Below are positions 34,708 to 43,243 of a DNA stretch of 45,652 nt, piece by piece. The notes beneath the pieces are model-generated. The model was not told the origin of the DNA and searched no databases. It saw nothing but the letters and a program-made list of their open reading frames with translations. Numbering within the stretch: the first letter of the stretch is position 1; every line of letters begins with the position of its first letter. Source of the stretch: Bacteroidota bacterium (GTDB taxonomy: Bacteria > Bacteroidota > Bacteroidia > Bacteroidales > Cfx3-03); NCBI GenBank assembly GCA_013390605.1, contig JACAUB010000001.1, positions 1,809,788-1,855,439 on the forward strand. Direction: 5' to 3'. The translations under genes and the position numbers were made by a program.

Positions 34708-34745
34708 AAAAAAAGAGGCTATCAATTTGATAACCTCTTTTTCTC
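34708..34745. terminator. Bidirectional terminator between panB and the tRNA-Glu genes
   Basis: A stem of ten bases with one mismatch (GAGGCTATCA with TGATAACCTC) and a 3-base loop, flanked by an A run on the left and a T run on the right. It can end panB on the plus strand and the tRNA transcript on the minus strand. Confidence 0.8.
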
Positions 34746-34753
34746 TCACTGTG

Positions 34754-34827
34754 TAGCCCGTAGGGGAGTCGAACCCCTGATCTTTTGGATGAAAACCAAA
34801 TGTCCTGGGCCACTAGACGAACGGGCC
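34754..34827 (-). tRNA. tRNA-Glu (anticodon TTC), downstream copy
   Basis: 74 bases on the minus strand without an encoded CCA. Acceptor GGCCCGT pairs with ACGGGCT (one G-U at the top), followed by discriminator A. The anticodon arm is TTTGG-TTTTCAT-CCAAA, giving anticodon TTC (Glu), and the T arm is AGGGG-TTCGACT-CCCCT. It differs from the neighbouring copy by one base in the D loop (CCCAG here, CCTAG there). Confidence 0.97.
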
Positions 34828-34877
34828 CTATAATAATTCATTAAAAAAAGCCATTCAGTATTATTGGATGACTTTTG

Positions 34878-34951
34878 TAGCCCGTAGGGGAGTCGAACCC
34901 CTGATCTTTTGGATGAAAACCAAATGTCCTAGGCCACTAGACGAACGGGCC
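34878..34951 (-). tRNA. tRNA-Glu (anticodon TTC), upstream copy
   Basis: 74 bases, same structure as the copy 50 bases downstream, with the same anticodon loop TTTTCAT and no encoded CCA. This copy stands nearer the shared promoter at 34987-35016 and would be transcribed first. Confidence 0.97.
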
Positions 34952-34986
34952 ATTCGTCGATCGGTATTGATTGCCGATTGCGTGTG

Positions 34987-35016
34987 CAAAGGTAGAAATA
35001 TTTTTGAATATGCAAA
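34987..35016 (-). promoter_or_regulatory. Promoter of the tRNA-Glu pair
   Basis: On the minus strand TTTG (35016-35013), an 18-base spacer, then TACCTTTG (34994-34987): an exact match to the Bacteroidota form. It is 35 bases before the first tRNA. This is the cleanest promoter in the window. Confidence 0.78.
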
Positions 35017-35062
35017 AGGTTTGCTTAAAAATTAGTTAAAAAAGTTAACATTTATAAAGTTT

Positions 35063-35743
35063 CTACAGATCGTGATCGGCCTGAAACTTGAATCCCAATC
35101 GTTTACCTGTTTTGAGTTTTATGTTATCTGAGGTAGTCTGGATTTCGTCGACACTAACCTCTTTAATTGAATCGAAGGCGGGTGTTAATAAATCGAAATT
35201 TAGTGTGTATTCTATGGCCGATTCAATAATCTTTCGAATGGATTGTTCGTCCACAATAGAGGTAGCAAAGTTTGGATATAAGAGTCCTACTTCGCGTTTG
35301 CCTTCAATGAAATAGTGCAGTTCTTTGTTGATGAAGAGGCGACCGATTAGATATCCGATGTCGTTTAACCGGTTGTATTTAAATGAATCGGCCAGAAAGT
35401 TGAAGATATGGATGACGCCGCAATACGATCTAAGTTTGTCTTCTCTTATGTAAGGAGTCTTCATCACCTCGTGATCTCTTGAAAACTCGAAGATGTTGGT
35501 GTGCATCATAAAGATGAGTACATCTCCTCCAAACTGGAGCTCTATTTCGAACTCACTTTTCTTGGTTAATCTAAAGGGGATCGGGGCATTTTGCGTGCTA
35601 CTAAATTGTTCATATTCTTTGGATAAAGTAAACAAGATGTCGTATAAGGTTTTAAAGGTGTTTAATGTCTTGGTATAGATGTCTTGTTTTAGTGAGGCTT
35701 TATCCTGTAACTTAGCAAATAGGGGAGCGGTGTTTTCGTTCAT
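35063..35743 (-). CDS. Conserved hypothetical protein
   Basis: A 226-residue protein without signal peptide or membrane helix. The first 60 residues are helical (KLQDKASLKQDIYTKTLNTF), the middle contains strands (FEIELQFGGDVLIFMMHTNI) and a motif DKLRSYCGVIHIFNFLADSF, and the C-terminus ends basic. I believe homologues are widespread in Bacteroidota as uncharacterised proteins, but I cannot name a family. It is 268 bases downstream of the COG2509 gene on the same strand and probably has its own promoter. Confidence 0.75.
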   Translation of the reverse strand: MNENTAPLFAKLQDKASLKQDIYTKTLNTFKTLYDILFTLSKEYEQFSSTQNAPIPFRLTKKSEFEIELQFGGDVLIFMMHTNIFEFSRDHEVMKTPYIREDKLRSYCGVIHIFNFLADSFKYNRLNDIGYLIGRLFINKELHYFIEGKREVGLLYPNFATSIVDEQSIRKIIESAIEYTLNFDLLTPAFDSIKEVSVDEIQTTSDNIKLKTGKRLGFKFQADHDL

Positions 35744-35791
35744 GGCTTAGGTGTTTTACATTGTAAATATCTAAAATAATGAACCGGAAAG

Positions 35792-35799
35792 CAAATTTA
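35792..35799 (-). promoter_or_regulatory. Possible -7 box of the hypothetical gene at 35063
   Basis: TAAATTTG on the minus strand fits TAnnTTTG, 48 bases before the ATG. No clear -33 TTTG was found. Confidence 0.35.
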
Positions 35800-36011
35800 T
35801 TTAACGAAATGGTCTCTAGTTGATTAAGAATATTGCCATTCCGCTTGGAGTGAGGAATCTCCTTAACGTTGGGATCGTACTATTGGCATTTTCTCACTTC
35901 GTTCTAAATGGCGGTGAGAAGACAAGAAACGATGGTGAGGTGACAAGAAATGACAGTTAGCATGATGCGAATTATAAATCCATATCAGCTGTAAGAAGTA
36001 CCAGTGTAAAC

Positions 36012-37580
36012 TTAAACGTTTTTAATAAACCGTAGGGCAATCTTCTCGGCGCAGTTGATACCATCTAAGGCTGATGATACAATGCCTCCTGAATATCCTG
36101 CTCCTTCGCCACAGGGATAGAGATTGGCTATGGTGACGTGCTCGAAGCTCTCAGGATCTCTAGGGATTCTGACCGGTGACGAGGTGCGCGACTCTACCAT
36201 TAATAACATTGCTTCGTTAGTTAGATAGCCTCGTAGCTTCTTGTCGAACATGGGGAATGCTCCTTGCATTCTTGCACCTATTTCGGTAGGTAATAGTTCG
36301 TGTAATGGCGCTGAAACTATCCCAGGATGATAGGACGAGGCCTTGAGTGATTGTGATATTTTGCCCTCTTTGAAGTCGGCCATGCGCTGAGCGGGGGCTT
36401 TTTGACTGTTTCCGGATATGGAGAACGCCAATTGCTCTACGGCTTCCTGATAGGCAAGACCGGCAAGTGCTCCCTGTTCGGCATAGGGCTGATAGTCTTC
36501 CAGATTTACGGTTACAACCATCCCTGAATTGGCAAACTCAGAGTTGCGCTGCGAATTAGACATACCGTTTACCACTACCTGTCCTTCTGCAGTTGCTGAG
36601 GGAACGATGATACCACCGGGACACATGCAGAATGAAAAGACGCCACGTCCATCAACTTGTTCCACTACACTATAGGCTGCAGCAGGAAGATACTGTTCGC
36701 GAATCTCTTGCTTATAAATTAAATAGTCGATCAGTTGTTGCGGATGTTCAATACGAACGCCCAGAGCGAAGGGTTTGGCTTCGAGAAGAACTGATTTACG
36801 ATGTAACAGTCGATAAATATCGCGAGCAGAATGACCTGTAGCCAGGATTACCGAGAGTCCTTCAAAGGTGGTTCCGTTTCGGGTGATTACACCTTTTAAC
36901 TTTCCACTTTCAATGATAAAGTCTTCAACACGATGGTTGAAGTAGAACTCTCCACCACTATCGAGTATTGTTTTGCGGATGGCACCAATGATAGCGGGTA
37001 GTTTATCGGTGCCGATATGAGGATGGGCATCGAAGAGTATCTCCGGATTAGCACCGTGATTGACAAGATCTTGTAATACATCCTGAACGTTTCCGCGTTT
37101 AGTGGAACGGGTATATAGTTTGCCGTCAGAGTAGGTTCCGGCTCCACCTTCACCAAAACAGTAGTTGGAGTCGGGATTCACGATATGCTCCCTGCTTAAT
37201 TGTGCAATATCGAATTTGCGGGCTTTAACATCTTTGCCGCGTTCAATAATAATAGGGCGCAGGCCTCGCTCTATTAACCGTAAGGCGGAAAAGAGTCCTG
37301 CCGGACCAGCACCGACAATAATGATGGCTGGTCGGGTTCCAACAAAAGGATACTCTTTCCGAAGATTGGTCTCTTCAAAAGATAGTTTTTCTCCAATAAA
37401 AAATTCGGCTTTTAAACGTACCCAAATCTTTTTTGACCTCGCATCAACAGAACGTTTGAGGTATTTGATATGCCATATTCTACCCGGGGATACTTTTAAT
37501 AATCGAGCAGCTACTTTTCTAACAGCCTCAGCATCGGTTGATTGCTTTGGTGTTAGTTGAATTTCGAGTATTTGTCTCAT
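36012..37580 (-). CDS. FAD-dependent dehydrogenase (COG2509 type)
   Basis: A 522-residue flavoprotein. Residues 1-90 form a small alpha/beta N-terminal domain. The FAD-binding Rossmann motif is IIIVGAGPAGLFSALRLIER, followed by PIIIERGKDVKAR. The family mark CFGEGGAGTYSDGKLYTR comes next, then VILATGHSARDIYRLL and the C-terminal FAD-contact segment NLYPCGEGAGYSGGIVSSAL. COG2509 proteins are conserved oxidoreductases of unknown substrate. It is the last gene of a minus-strand run beginning with the aminotransferase, 32 bases after porT. No operon partner explains its reaction. Confidence 0.88.
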   Translation of the reverse strand: MRQILEIQLTPKQSTDAEAVRKVAARLLKVSPGRIWHIKYLKRSVDARSKKIWVRLKAEFFIGEKLSFEETNLRKEYPFVGTRPAIIIVGAGPAGLFSALRLIERGLRPIIIERGKDVKARKFDIAQLSREHIVNPDSNYCFGEGGAGTYSDGKLYTRSTKRGNVQDVLQDLVNHGANPEILFDAHPHIGTDKLPAIIGAIRKTILDSGGEFYFNHRVEDFIIESGKLKGVITRNGTTFEGLSVILATGHSARDIYRLLHRKSVLLEAKPFALGVRIEHPQQLIDYLIYKQEIREQYLPAAAYSVVEQVDGRGVFSFCMCPGGIIVPSATAEGQVVVNGMSNSQRNSEFANSGMVVTVNLEDYQPYAEQGALAGLAYQEAVEQLAFSISGNSQKAPAQRMADFKEGKISQSLKASSYHPGIVSAPLHELLPTEIGARMQGAFPMFDKKLRGYLTNEAMLLMVESRTSSPVRIPRDPESFEHVTIANLYPCGEGAGYSGGIVSSALDGINCAEKIALRFIKNV

Positions 37581-37612
37581 CTTCCTCCTTCAATGCCAAG
37601 CCTGTGGTGAGA

Positions 37613-38371
37613 CTATTCAAATGTAACGGATAATTGAAAAACTTTAGAATTTAAACGATTGATAGCGTTGATATACATTGAACTATTGTGGTTTACAATG
37701 TCTTTTAGTCCATAAGACATTTTGGCTTCGACCCCCATTTTAAACCATTCAAAATAGAAGTCGAACCCTGCTCCAAGTTCACCGTATATGTCAGTATGCT
37801 TGATGATACCATTTCCAAGATCATACACTATTTTTCCTCCTCCGATGATGTAGGGACGAGCATTATTGATACGGTTACCTTTGTATTTTAAATGCACGGG
37901 GAGTTCAAGGAAGGTGCTTTTGATGCTTACTGAGTAGGGAATGGTGTCGATAGGTCTGAGAAATTGATCGTATTCATTGTAATGATAACTCAACAGACGT
38001 TCTCCAAACGAAAGTGTAGGAATTGCACGCAGATCAAAATGGTCTGAAAGACGCAGATTACCAATAATACCAATAGAAAAACCTGTTGTTTCGACAGGTT
38101 CTACCGATGTTAATGTGGCATATTTTGCGTTTGGTGAAGTGCTAATATATTGTGTGTTTGGTTGATAATAAGTAGGGTATAGATTATTTGGAAATGCTAA
38201 TGTAGCATAATCCTGTTTCATAGAAAAACCCATTCTGTTTACACCTAGTAAAAAACCAAAGTGGTAAGGTTCATAATCGTATTCGGGTAGATTTTGAACT
38301 GTTTCTCTTTGACTGTATCCCCCCACTGTAATAAGTAAAAAGAGAATTACTATTAGAATATTCCGTACCAA
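37613..38371 (-). CDS. porT: PorT-like outer-membrane beta-barrel protein (type IX secretion)
   Basis: A 252-residue protein with a signal peptide (NILIVILFLLITVGGYSQ) and alternating strands of an 8-stranded barrel, including FGFLLGVNRMGFSM, TTGFSIGIIGNLRL, LRAIPTLSFGERLL and ARPYIIGGGKIVYDLG. It agrees with PorT/SprT of the type IX secretion and gliding machinery, and ubiE next to porT is a recurrent Bacteroidota gene pair. The start is a TTG at 38371: there is no in-frame ATG between it and the upstream stop, and the signal peptide begins there. This start could lower translation compared with neighbouring ATG genes. Confidence 0.82.
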   Translation of the reverse strand: MVRNILIVILFLLITVGGYSQRETVQNLPEYDYEPYHFGFLLGVNRMGFSMKQDYATLAFPNNLYPTYYQPNTQYISTSPNAKYATLTSVEPVETTGFSIGIIGNLRLSDHFDLRAIPTLSFGERLLSYHYNEYDQFLRPIDTIPYSVSIKSTFLELPVHLKYKGNRINNARPYIIGGGKIVYDLGNGIIKHTDIYGELGAGFDFYFEWFKMGVEAKMSYGLKDIVNHNSSMYINAINRLNSKVFQLSVTFE

Positions 38372-38417
38372 GTTAAATCGTTTTTATAGTGATAACAATG
38401 AATACAAATATACCAAT

Positions 38418-39122
38418 TTATTTATCTCCAACGTAAATTGTTGAAATACCAAATGTAAGGGGACGTTGTTTGCAATTTTTGAAACCAGCTTTTTCTAATC
38501 GAATCAGAAATGCCTCTCCTGAAGGGAATTGGCGAACAGAATCAGGCAGATAGGTATAGGCTGCGCTATCTTTTGATACCATTTTCCCTATCAATGGAAG
38601 TATATTCCGAAAGTAGAAAAAATAAAAAGCACGAACAATTGCGTTGGTAGGGATTGAAAATTCTAATACGAAAATGCGTCCCTGTGGTTTTAATACGCGG
38701 TTCATTTCTGCCAGTCCCAGATCAAGGTTTTCGAAATTTCGTACTCCAAAAGCAACCATGGCTGCATCAAATCTTCCTGCGGGGAAGTTTAGATTCTCTG
38801 AATCGCCTAACTCAAGCCTGATAGTCGATGCTAATCCTTTTGAAAGGATTTTTTTCCTGCCTATCTCGAGCATCTCATTGGCAATGTCAACTCCAATAAT
38901 TTCGGTGGGTTTTATCTTCGAGGCAGTGATGGACAGGTCGCCGGTACCTGTGGCTACATCAAGTATGGATGCCGGATTCTTTTCGGACAACATCTTAACC
39001 AGCTTATTACGCCAGATCTTATCAATATTTAACGAGAGTAGGTGATTTAAAAGATCGTATCTCCAGGCAATATTGTTAAACATTGAGCGTACCTGATCTT
39101 TTTTGCTTTCGGTCATATCCAA
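38418..39122 (-). CDS. ubiE: Demethylmenaquinone methyltransferase
   Basis: A 234-residue class I methyltransferase. It opens with VRSMFNNIAWRYDLLNHLLS, typical of UbiE/MenG, and carries the SAM-binding motif ILDVATGTGDLSI, then DIANEMLEIGRKK, FDAAMVAFGVRNFENLDLGL and GRIFVLEFSIP. It methylates demethylmenaquinone to menaquinone, the quinone expected in Bacteroidota respiration. It follows the heptose kinase gene by 15 bases and precedes porT by 46 bases. The symbol ubiE is used in the family sense; menG is equally valid here. Confidence 0.94.
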   Translation of the reverse strand: MDMTESKKDQVRSMFNNIAWRYDLLNHLLSLNIDKIWRNKLVKMLSEKNPASILDVATGTGDLSITASKIKPTEIIGVDIANEMLEIGRKKILSKGLASTIRLELGDSENLNFPAGRFDAAMVAFGVRNFENLDLGLAEMNRVLKPQGRIFVLEFSIPTNAIVRAFYFFYFRNILPLIGKMVSKDSAAYTYLPDSVRQFPSGEAFLIRLEKAGFKNCKQRPLTFGISTIYVGDK

Positions 39123-39137
39123 TTTACTATTTGCTGT

Positions 39138-40166
39138 TTAAAGTGAAAAATAGTCCTGAAGTAACAATGTGGTTTCTTTCATCAGGCGTTCACGATTAAC
39201 AGGAACAACGCCAATATGTTCACAAACCAGTCCACCGGCCAGATTAGAAAGTGCTGCAATAAGAGCAATGTGCTGATTTAGCGCCAGACAAAGTGAGGCC
39301 ACACTAATCACGGTATCGCCTGCTCCTGAGACATCAGTTATAGCCCGTCGGTGCGCAGGTATTTGAAAGTATGATTCATTTTTATCCGAATCGAGACCAC
39401 GGATAAATACGCCATATTCTGATAGTGTGGTCATGGCTATCTTTATCTGTTGCTTTTCCTGAAGGAGATTTAAGGCATTTGTCAATGATGCCGGATCTTC
39501 AGGATTTACATCAATTTTTAAGCCTTCTCTTAACTCTTTAAGATTAGGTTTGAAAAGGGTGACCTGATTGTATTGGTCGAAGTTCTTCTTCTTGGGGTCG
39601 ACGGTTGTCGGGATGCCGAGTTTATTGGCAAGTGCGATGACTTTTTCGATCACTTTAGCCGTCAACACACCTTTGTTGTAGTCTTCAAAAATAATGACAT
39701 CCACCTTTTCGGCTTCGATGATCTCTTCAATTCTTTTTAGGAATTGATTGGACTCTTCTTCGGTCAGGTCGGTGTCGATCTCTTCGTCTACTCTCAACAT
39801 CTGCATCTTATTGCCGATGACTCTGTATTTGGTAGTGGTGGGTCGGAAGGAGCTTCGGATAATGCCATCATTGCGCATGTTTTGATCTTCCATCAGCTGA
39901 AGAAACTCATCACCCCTGGTATCGGTCCCGATTATGGAACACATAATGGGAATAGCCCCCATTGATTTAATGTTGAGGGCCACGTTGGCGGCCCCTCCCA
40001 ATAAACTTTTTCGGTTTTCTATCAATACAATGGGTACTGGCGCTTCGGGTGATATCCGCTCGACCTTTCCAAAAAGGTTGGCATCGATCATCACATCGCC
40101 TACAATGAGTACTTTCAGGTCGTTAAATGCATTAAACAGACCTGAAATGGTATGGTTTGACAACAT
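39138..40166 (-). CDS. hldE: PfkB-type kinase, D-glycero-beta-D-manno-heptose-7-phosphate kinase
   Basis: A 342-residue ribokinase-family enzyme matching domain I of RfaE/HldE. Features: VLIVGDVMIDANLFGKVERI and PEAPVPIVLIENRKSLLGGA (substrate side), PTTTKYRVIGNKMQMLRVDE, and the PfkB signature ITDVSGAGDTVISVASL with catalytic Asp in GAGD. It would phosphorylate heptose-7-phosphate on the path to ADP-heptose for lipopolysaccharide. The adenylyltransferase domain of bifunctional HldE is absent, so that step must be encoded elsewhere, as in organisms with separate HldA and HldC. A different sugar-phosphate substrate cannot be excluded. Confidence 0.82.
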   Translation of the reverse strand: MLSNHTISGLFNAFNDLKVLIVGDVMIDANLFGKVERISPEAPVPIVLIENRKSLLGGAANVALNIKSMGAIPIMCSIIGTDTRGDEFLQLMEDQNMRNDGIIRSSFRPTTTKYRVIGNKMQMLRVDEEIDTDLTEEESNQFLKRIEEIIEAEKVDVIIFEDYNKGVLTAKVIEKVIALANKLGIPTTVDPKKKNFDQYNQVTLFKPNLKELREGLKIDVNPEDPASLTNALNLLQEKQQIKIAMTTLSEYGVFIRGLDSDKNESYFQIPAHRRAITDVSGAGDTVISVASLCLALNQHIALIAALSNLAGGLVCEHIGVVPVNRERLMKETTLLLQDYFSL

Positions 40167-40204
40167 AATCCGTTGTACGTTATGGTGGTTAAGAAGGTAG
40201 TAGA

Positions 40205-41410
40205 CTAGTTAAATTTTGAGAGTAGTTCTTTGATGCGTTTTACAGCTTCAATTAACTCTTCTTCGGAGGTAGCATATGAGAAGCGGACACAGTTTGGATT
40301 ACCGAAACCTTCGCCAGCTACCAGTGCAACATAAATATTATCAATGATATAATCGCACAATGTGGCAGCACTTGTGATGGTGAAGCCGTTGTACGATTTA
40401 CCAAATAGTCTGGATACATCAGGAAACAGGTAGAATGCTCCATCGGGAACGTAGGTCTTGAAACCGGGTACTTCACTTAATAATTTATAAAGCAGGTCTC
40501 TTCTTTTCAGAAAGGCTGCATTCATTTTCTTTAGATCTTCACTTTGTGTGGGATCGGCTAATAAACCAGGTACAGAGGCTTTTTGGGTGATACTGCAGGT
40601 TCCTGAGGTGATCTGGCCCTGTAGCTTTTCACATGCATTGGCGATGAGTTCTGTGGCAACCATATAACCTAAACGCCAGCCTGTCATGGCAAAGCCTTTC
40701 GACATACCATTGATGATGATGACACGTTCTCTAATATCTTCGAATTGAGCGATGCTCTCATGTTTACCTGTAAAGTTGATCAGCTCATAGATTTCATCAG
40801 AGATGATGAAGATGTCTTTATGACGTGCAAATACATCGGCTAATGCTCTGAGTTCCTCTTTGGAATAGATAGTTCCGGTTGGATTTGAGGGACTTGAGAA
40901 AAGGAAGAGTTTGGTTTTAGGTGTAATGGCAGCTTCGAGCTGTTCGGGAGTAATCTTGAAACGTGATTCAATGGTTGTTTCAATAAATACACCTTTACCT
41001 TCTGCTATTTTGATCATCTCTTTGTACGAAACCCAATAAGGAGATGGAATGATAACCTCATCACCAGGATTAATCAATGCCATGATTGCATTGGTAAGCG
41101 ATTGTTTAGCACCTGTTGATACTACAACCTGACTGGGTTTAATCTCGAGGTTATTGTCGCGTTTAAGTTTTAAACAAATAGCCTCACGAAGATCTGCAAA
41201 TCCTGCTACCGGCGAGTATGACGAAAAATTGTTGTCGATTGCTTTCTTAGCTGCTTCCTTTATATAATCAGGTGTAAAGAAGTCAGGTTGGCCAATACTT
41301 AAATTGATAACATTAATACCTTTGCTGGCTAAAGCTCTGCTTTTTTTGCTCATTGCAAGGGTTTCTGATTCTGACAGTGTTAAGATTCTGTCTGACAGTA
41401 TTTGCTGCAT
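40205..41410 (-). CDS. aspC: Aspartate aminotransferase, class I
   Basis: A 401-residue pyridoxal-phosphate enzyme of fold type I. Conserved blocks: NLSIGQPDFFTPDYIKEAA, VSTGAKQSLTNAIMALINPG, PSPYWVSYKEM, FSSPSNPTGTIYSKEEL (PLP-contact Asn), SDEIYELINF and the lysine motif NGMSKGFAMTGWRLGYM. The best fit is the Ib group of aspartate transaminases, which exchange amino groups between aspartate and 2-oxoglutarate. It is the first gene of the likely operon aspC-hldE-ubiE-porT-COG2509, with 38 bases to the next gene. A good -7 box lies upstream. Confidence 0.92.
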   Translation of the reverse strand: MQQILSDRILTLSESETLAMSKKSRALASKGINVINLSIGQPDFFTPDYIKEAAKKAIDNNFSSYSPVAGFADLREAICLKLKRDNNLEIKPSQVVVSTGAKQSLTNAIMALINPGDEVIIPSPYWVSYKEMIKIAEGKGVFIETTIESRFKITPEQLEAAITPKTKLFLFSSPSNPTGTIYSKEELRALADVFARHKDIFIISDEIYELINFTGKHESIAQFEDIRERVIIINGMSKGFAMTGWRLGYMVATELIANACEKLQGQITSGTCSITQKASVPGLLADPTQSEDLKKMNAAFLKRRDLLYKLLSEVPGFKTYVPDGAFYLFPDVSRLFGKSYNGFTITSAATLCDYIIDNIYVALVAGEGFGNPNCVRFSYATSEEELIEAVKRIKELLSKFN

Positions 41411-41438
41411 GTTTATTTGTTTTAAGTAAAAATCTGTG

Positions 41439-41446
41439 CAAAGTTA
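41439..41446 (-). promoter_or_regulatory. -7 box of the aspC operon
   Basis: On the minus strand TAACTTTG, followed by CA as is common near Bacteroidota start sites, 28 bases before the aspC ATG. A matching -33 TTTG is not evident. Confidence 0.5.
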
Positions 41447-41553
41447 CCAATTTAGGTTAAACAGTTTTATGTTGTATGTATTAAACAGTGGGTTTATTAT
41501 TACGATATTTGCAACTAATAACGATTAAATTATAAATTGTTAAATTTTATACT

Positions 41554-42075
41554 ATGAATGTTGTTTTTCAAACAGTGCTTTTGGTGGTGCCATCGTTACT
41601 TGTCATCTTCGCTGTTTACTTGATGCTGCAAAATTTTTTACAGATTGAAACTGAAAAGAATCGTAAGTTACTCGCTATTGAGAACCGGAAGATAGCGTTA
41701 CCTGTTCAGCTTCAGGCATATGAAAGGTTAGCATTGTTGATGGAACGCATTGCTCCGGTAGCTTTAGTGTTGCGTATCAGTCGTCCCGGCTTAACCGTCC
41801 TACAATTACAACAAGAGATGGTGAGTTCTATCCATTCTGAGTTTGAACATAATCTCTCTCAGCAAATCTATGTTTCGGCAGATTGCTGGACTTTAATTAA
41901 ATCAACCGTAGCGGAGACGATCCGTTTGGTGCATAGTACTGCTGGACAGATGGATCCAGAAAGTGATGCTGCTACTTTTTCGGCTCTCTTTATACAGAAT
42001 GTTTTGGAACTGAACAACAATCAAACTGAACAAACACTTACCTTATTACGTTCTGAAGCTTCAGGGTTGTTCTAA
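41554..42075 (+). CDS. Conserved membrane-anchored hypothetical protein
   Basis: A 173-residue protein with one N-terminal helix (VFQTVLLVVPSLLVIFAVYL) followed by a coiled, charged segment (ENRKIALPVQLQAYERLALL) and a soluble helical domain with ISRPGLTVLQLQQEMVSSIH and FEHNLSQQIYVSADCWTLIK. I recall it as a Bacteroidota-specific conserved family (DUF7935-like), without known function. It is divergent from aspC, sharing a 143-base intergenic region, and starts a plus-strand cluster of four genes. Confidence 0.78.
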   Translation: MNVVFQTVLLVVPSLLVIFAVYLMLQNFLQIETEKNRKLLAIENRKIALPVQLQAYERLALLMERIAPVALVLRISRPGLTVLQLQQEMVSSIHSEFEHNLSQQIYVSADCWTLIKSTVAETIRLVHSTAGQMDPESDAATFSALFIQNVLELNNNQTEQTLTLLRSEASGLF

Positions 42076-42120
42076 ATGGTTCACCACTTCTTTACACTAT
42101 TCTAAAACAGAACTTATCTA

Positions 42121-42783
42121 ATGATAAAAGGGATGAAACATTTCAAACCTTCATATAAGCTCATCATATTACTCATGTTACTGTTTTCTTCAAAAGAAGG
42201 ATGGTCGCAACATTCATTATTCCGCTCTTTTTTATCTGTCTCTTCCGCTGAGAAAGGTTGGGTTGTGAAACATCCGTTTATCGCAAAGAAAGCCTGGGCG
42301 ATAACAGAACGGGTACGATTTGTTACTGACAGCCTTAAACAGCTGGCAGTTCCTGATCAGGATGCTTCAGGGGGAAAACTGGATGCTTTTCGTCACAGTT
42401 TCTGGATGGCCTCATTGACACAAAAGATAGGGTCGGGGAGGGCCTTGTCGTTGGGAAGGGCTCATGAAAGAGGCAATTATCGTGACTTTAAACGAAAAAG
42501 ATTTGAAGAGGGTGATATTCCAGATAAAGCTGCCGGTGAAATGGATCTATATAATAATGGTATTGGTTCAGCCATCGGAACTGAATTGAAAGAAAGCAAT
42601 GAAAAGAATATTATTGAAACAGTTCTTTTATCTATCCATGCCGGAAAGATGAAAGTTATCCTGAAAGATATAGAAGGTCGGTCTTGTGACAGCCTGATGC
42701 AGCCCATTCCGGTTTCTTTGATGAAAGGAAGGTGGAATACCCCCAGAGTTTTAGTCGCTTCCGATTTTAAATTTTCTAAATAA
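42121..42783 (+). CDS. Secreted DUF6973-like protein
   Basis: A 220-residue protein with a signal peptide (LIILLMLLFSSKEGWSQ). ATG 42121 and the in-frame ATG 42133 are both possible starts; the latter gives a more typical signal. The core block DAFRHSFWMASLTQKIGSGR, then ALSLGRAHERGNYRDFKRKR and DLYNNGIGSAIGTELK, matches the DUF6973 type, with conserved His, Arg and Asn residues that might form a small active site. No function is known to me. The next gene starts one base after its stop, so the two are translated from one message. Confidence 0.75.
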   Translation: MIKGMKHFKPSYKLIILLMLLFSSKEGWSQHSLFRSFLSVSSAEKGWVVKHPFIAKKAWAITERVRFVTDSLKQLAVPDQDASGGKLDAFRHSFWMASLTQKIGSGRALSLGRAHERGNYRDFKRKRFEEGDIPDKAAGEMDLYNNGIGSAIGTELKESNEKNIIETVLLSIHAGKMKVILKDIEGRSCDSLMQPIPVSLMKGRWNTPRVLVASDFKFSK

Positions 42784-42784
42784 T

Positions 42785-43222
42785 ATGCTGTTATTATTCC
42801 TCATACTCACACTGTGTACCTCTGTTTCTTTGACTGTAACTACGTTATTTTTCCAGTTTCTTATTTATCCTTTATTTTATAAAGTATCTTCATTTGATTT
42901 TGAATGTTATTTTAAAAAATTCCTGATGCAGTCAATGTGGATTCTCTTTCCTGTTTTTATTTTAGATATTTTGTTTACAGTACTATTACCATTCCTGCCA
43001 ATTACCTCCAACTTGATTATACCGCTATTATTATCATACGGTATGATGGCATTAACCTACTTTAGTTTCTTATTAATACAAGTTCCATTAAATTTGCAGT
43101 TAAAAGAAGGTCAAAATCCTGTTATTATTAATAAGTTGATTAAATATAACTGGATATGTGTAATTTCGTGTGTGATTAGAACTCTAATCTTCATTCTGAT
43201 TTTATCACAACTTTATTTATAA
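42785..43222 (+). CDS. Small integral membrane protein, hypothetical
   Basis: A 145-residue protein with four membrane helices (about residues 1-28, 45-68, 75-100 and 118-143). Few polar residues stand out. The ATG follows the DUF6973 stop by one base, showing tight coupling, and the EamA transporter follows after 21 bases. I do not recognise the family. Confidence 0.65.
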   Translation: MLLLFLILTLCTSVSLTVTTLFFQFLIYPLFYKVSSFDFECYFKKFLMQSMWILFPVFILDILFTVLLPFLPITSNLIIPLLLSYGMMALTYFSFLLIQVPLNLQLKEGQNPVIINKLIKYNWICVISCVIRTLIFILILSQLYL

Positions 43223-43243
43223 ATAGTTGAAAATAATTAACGC

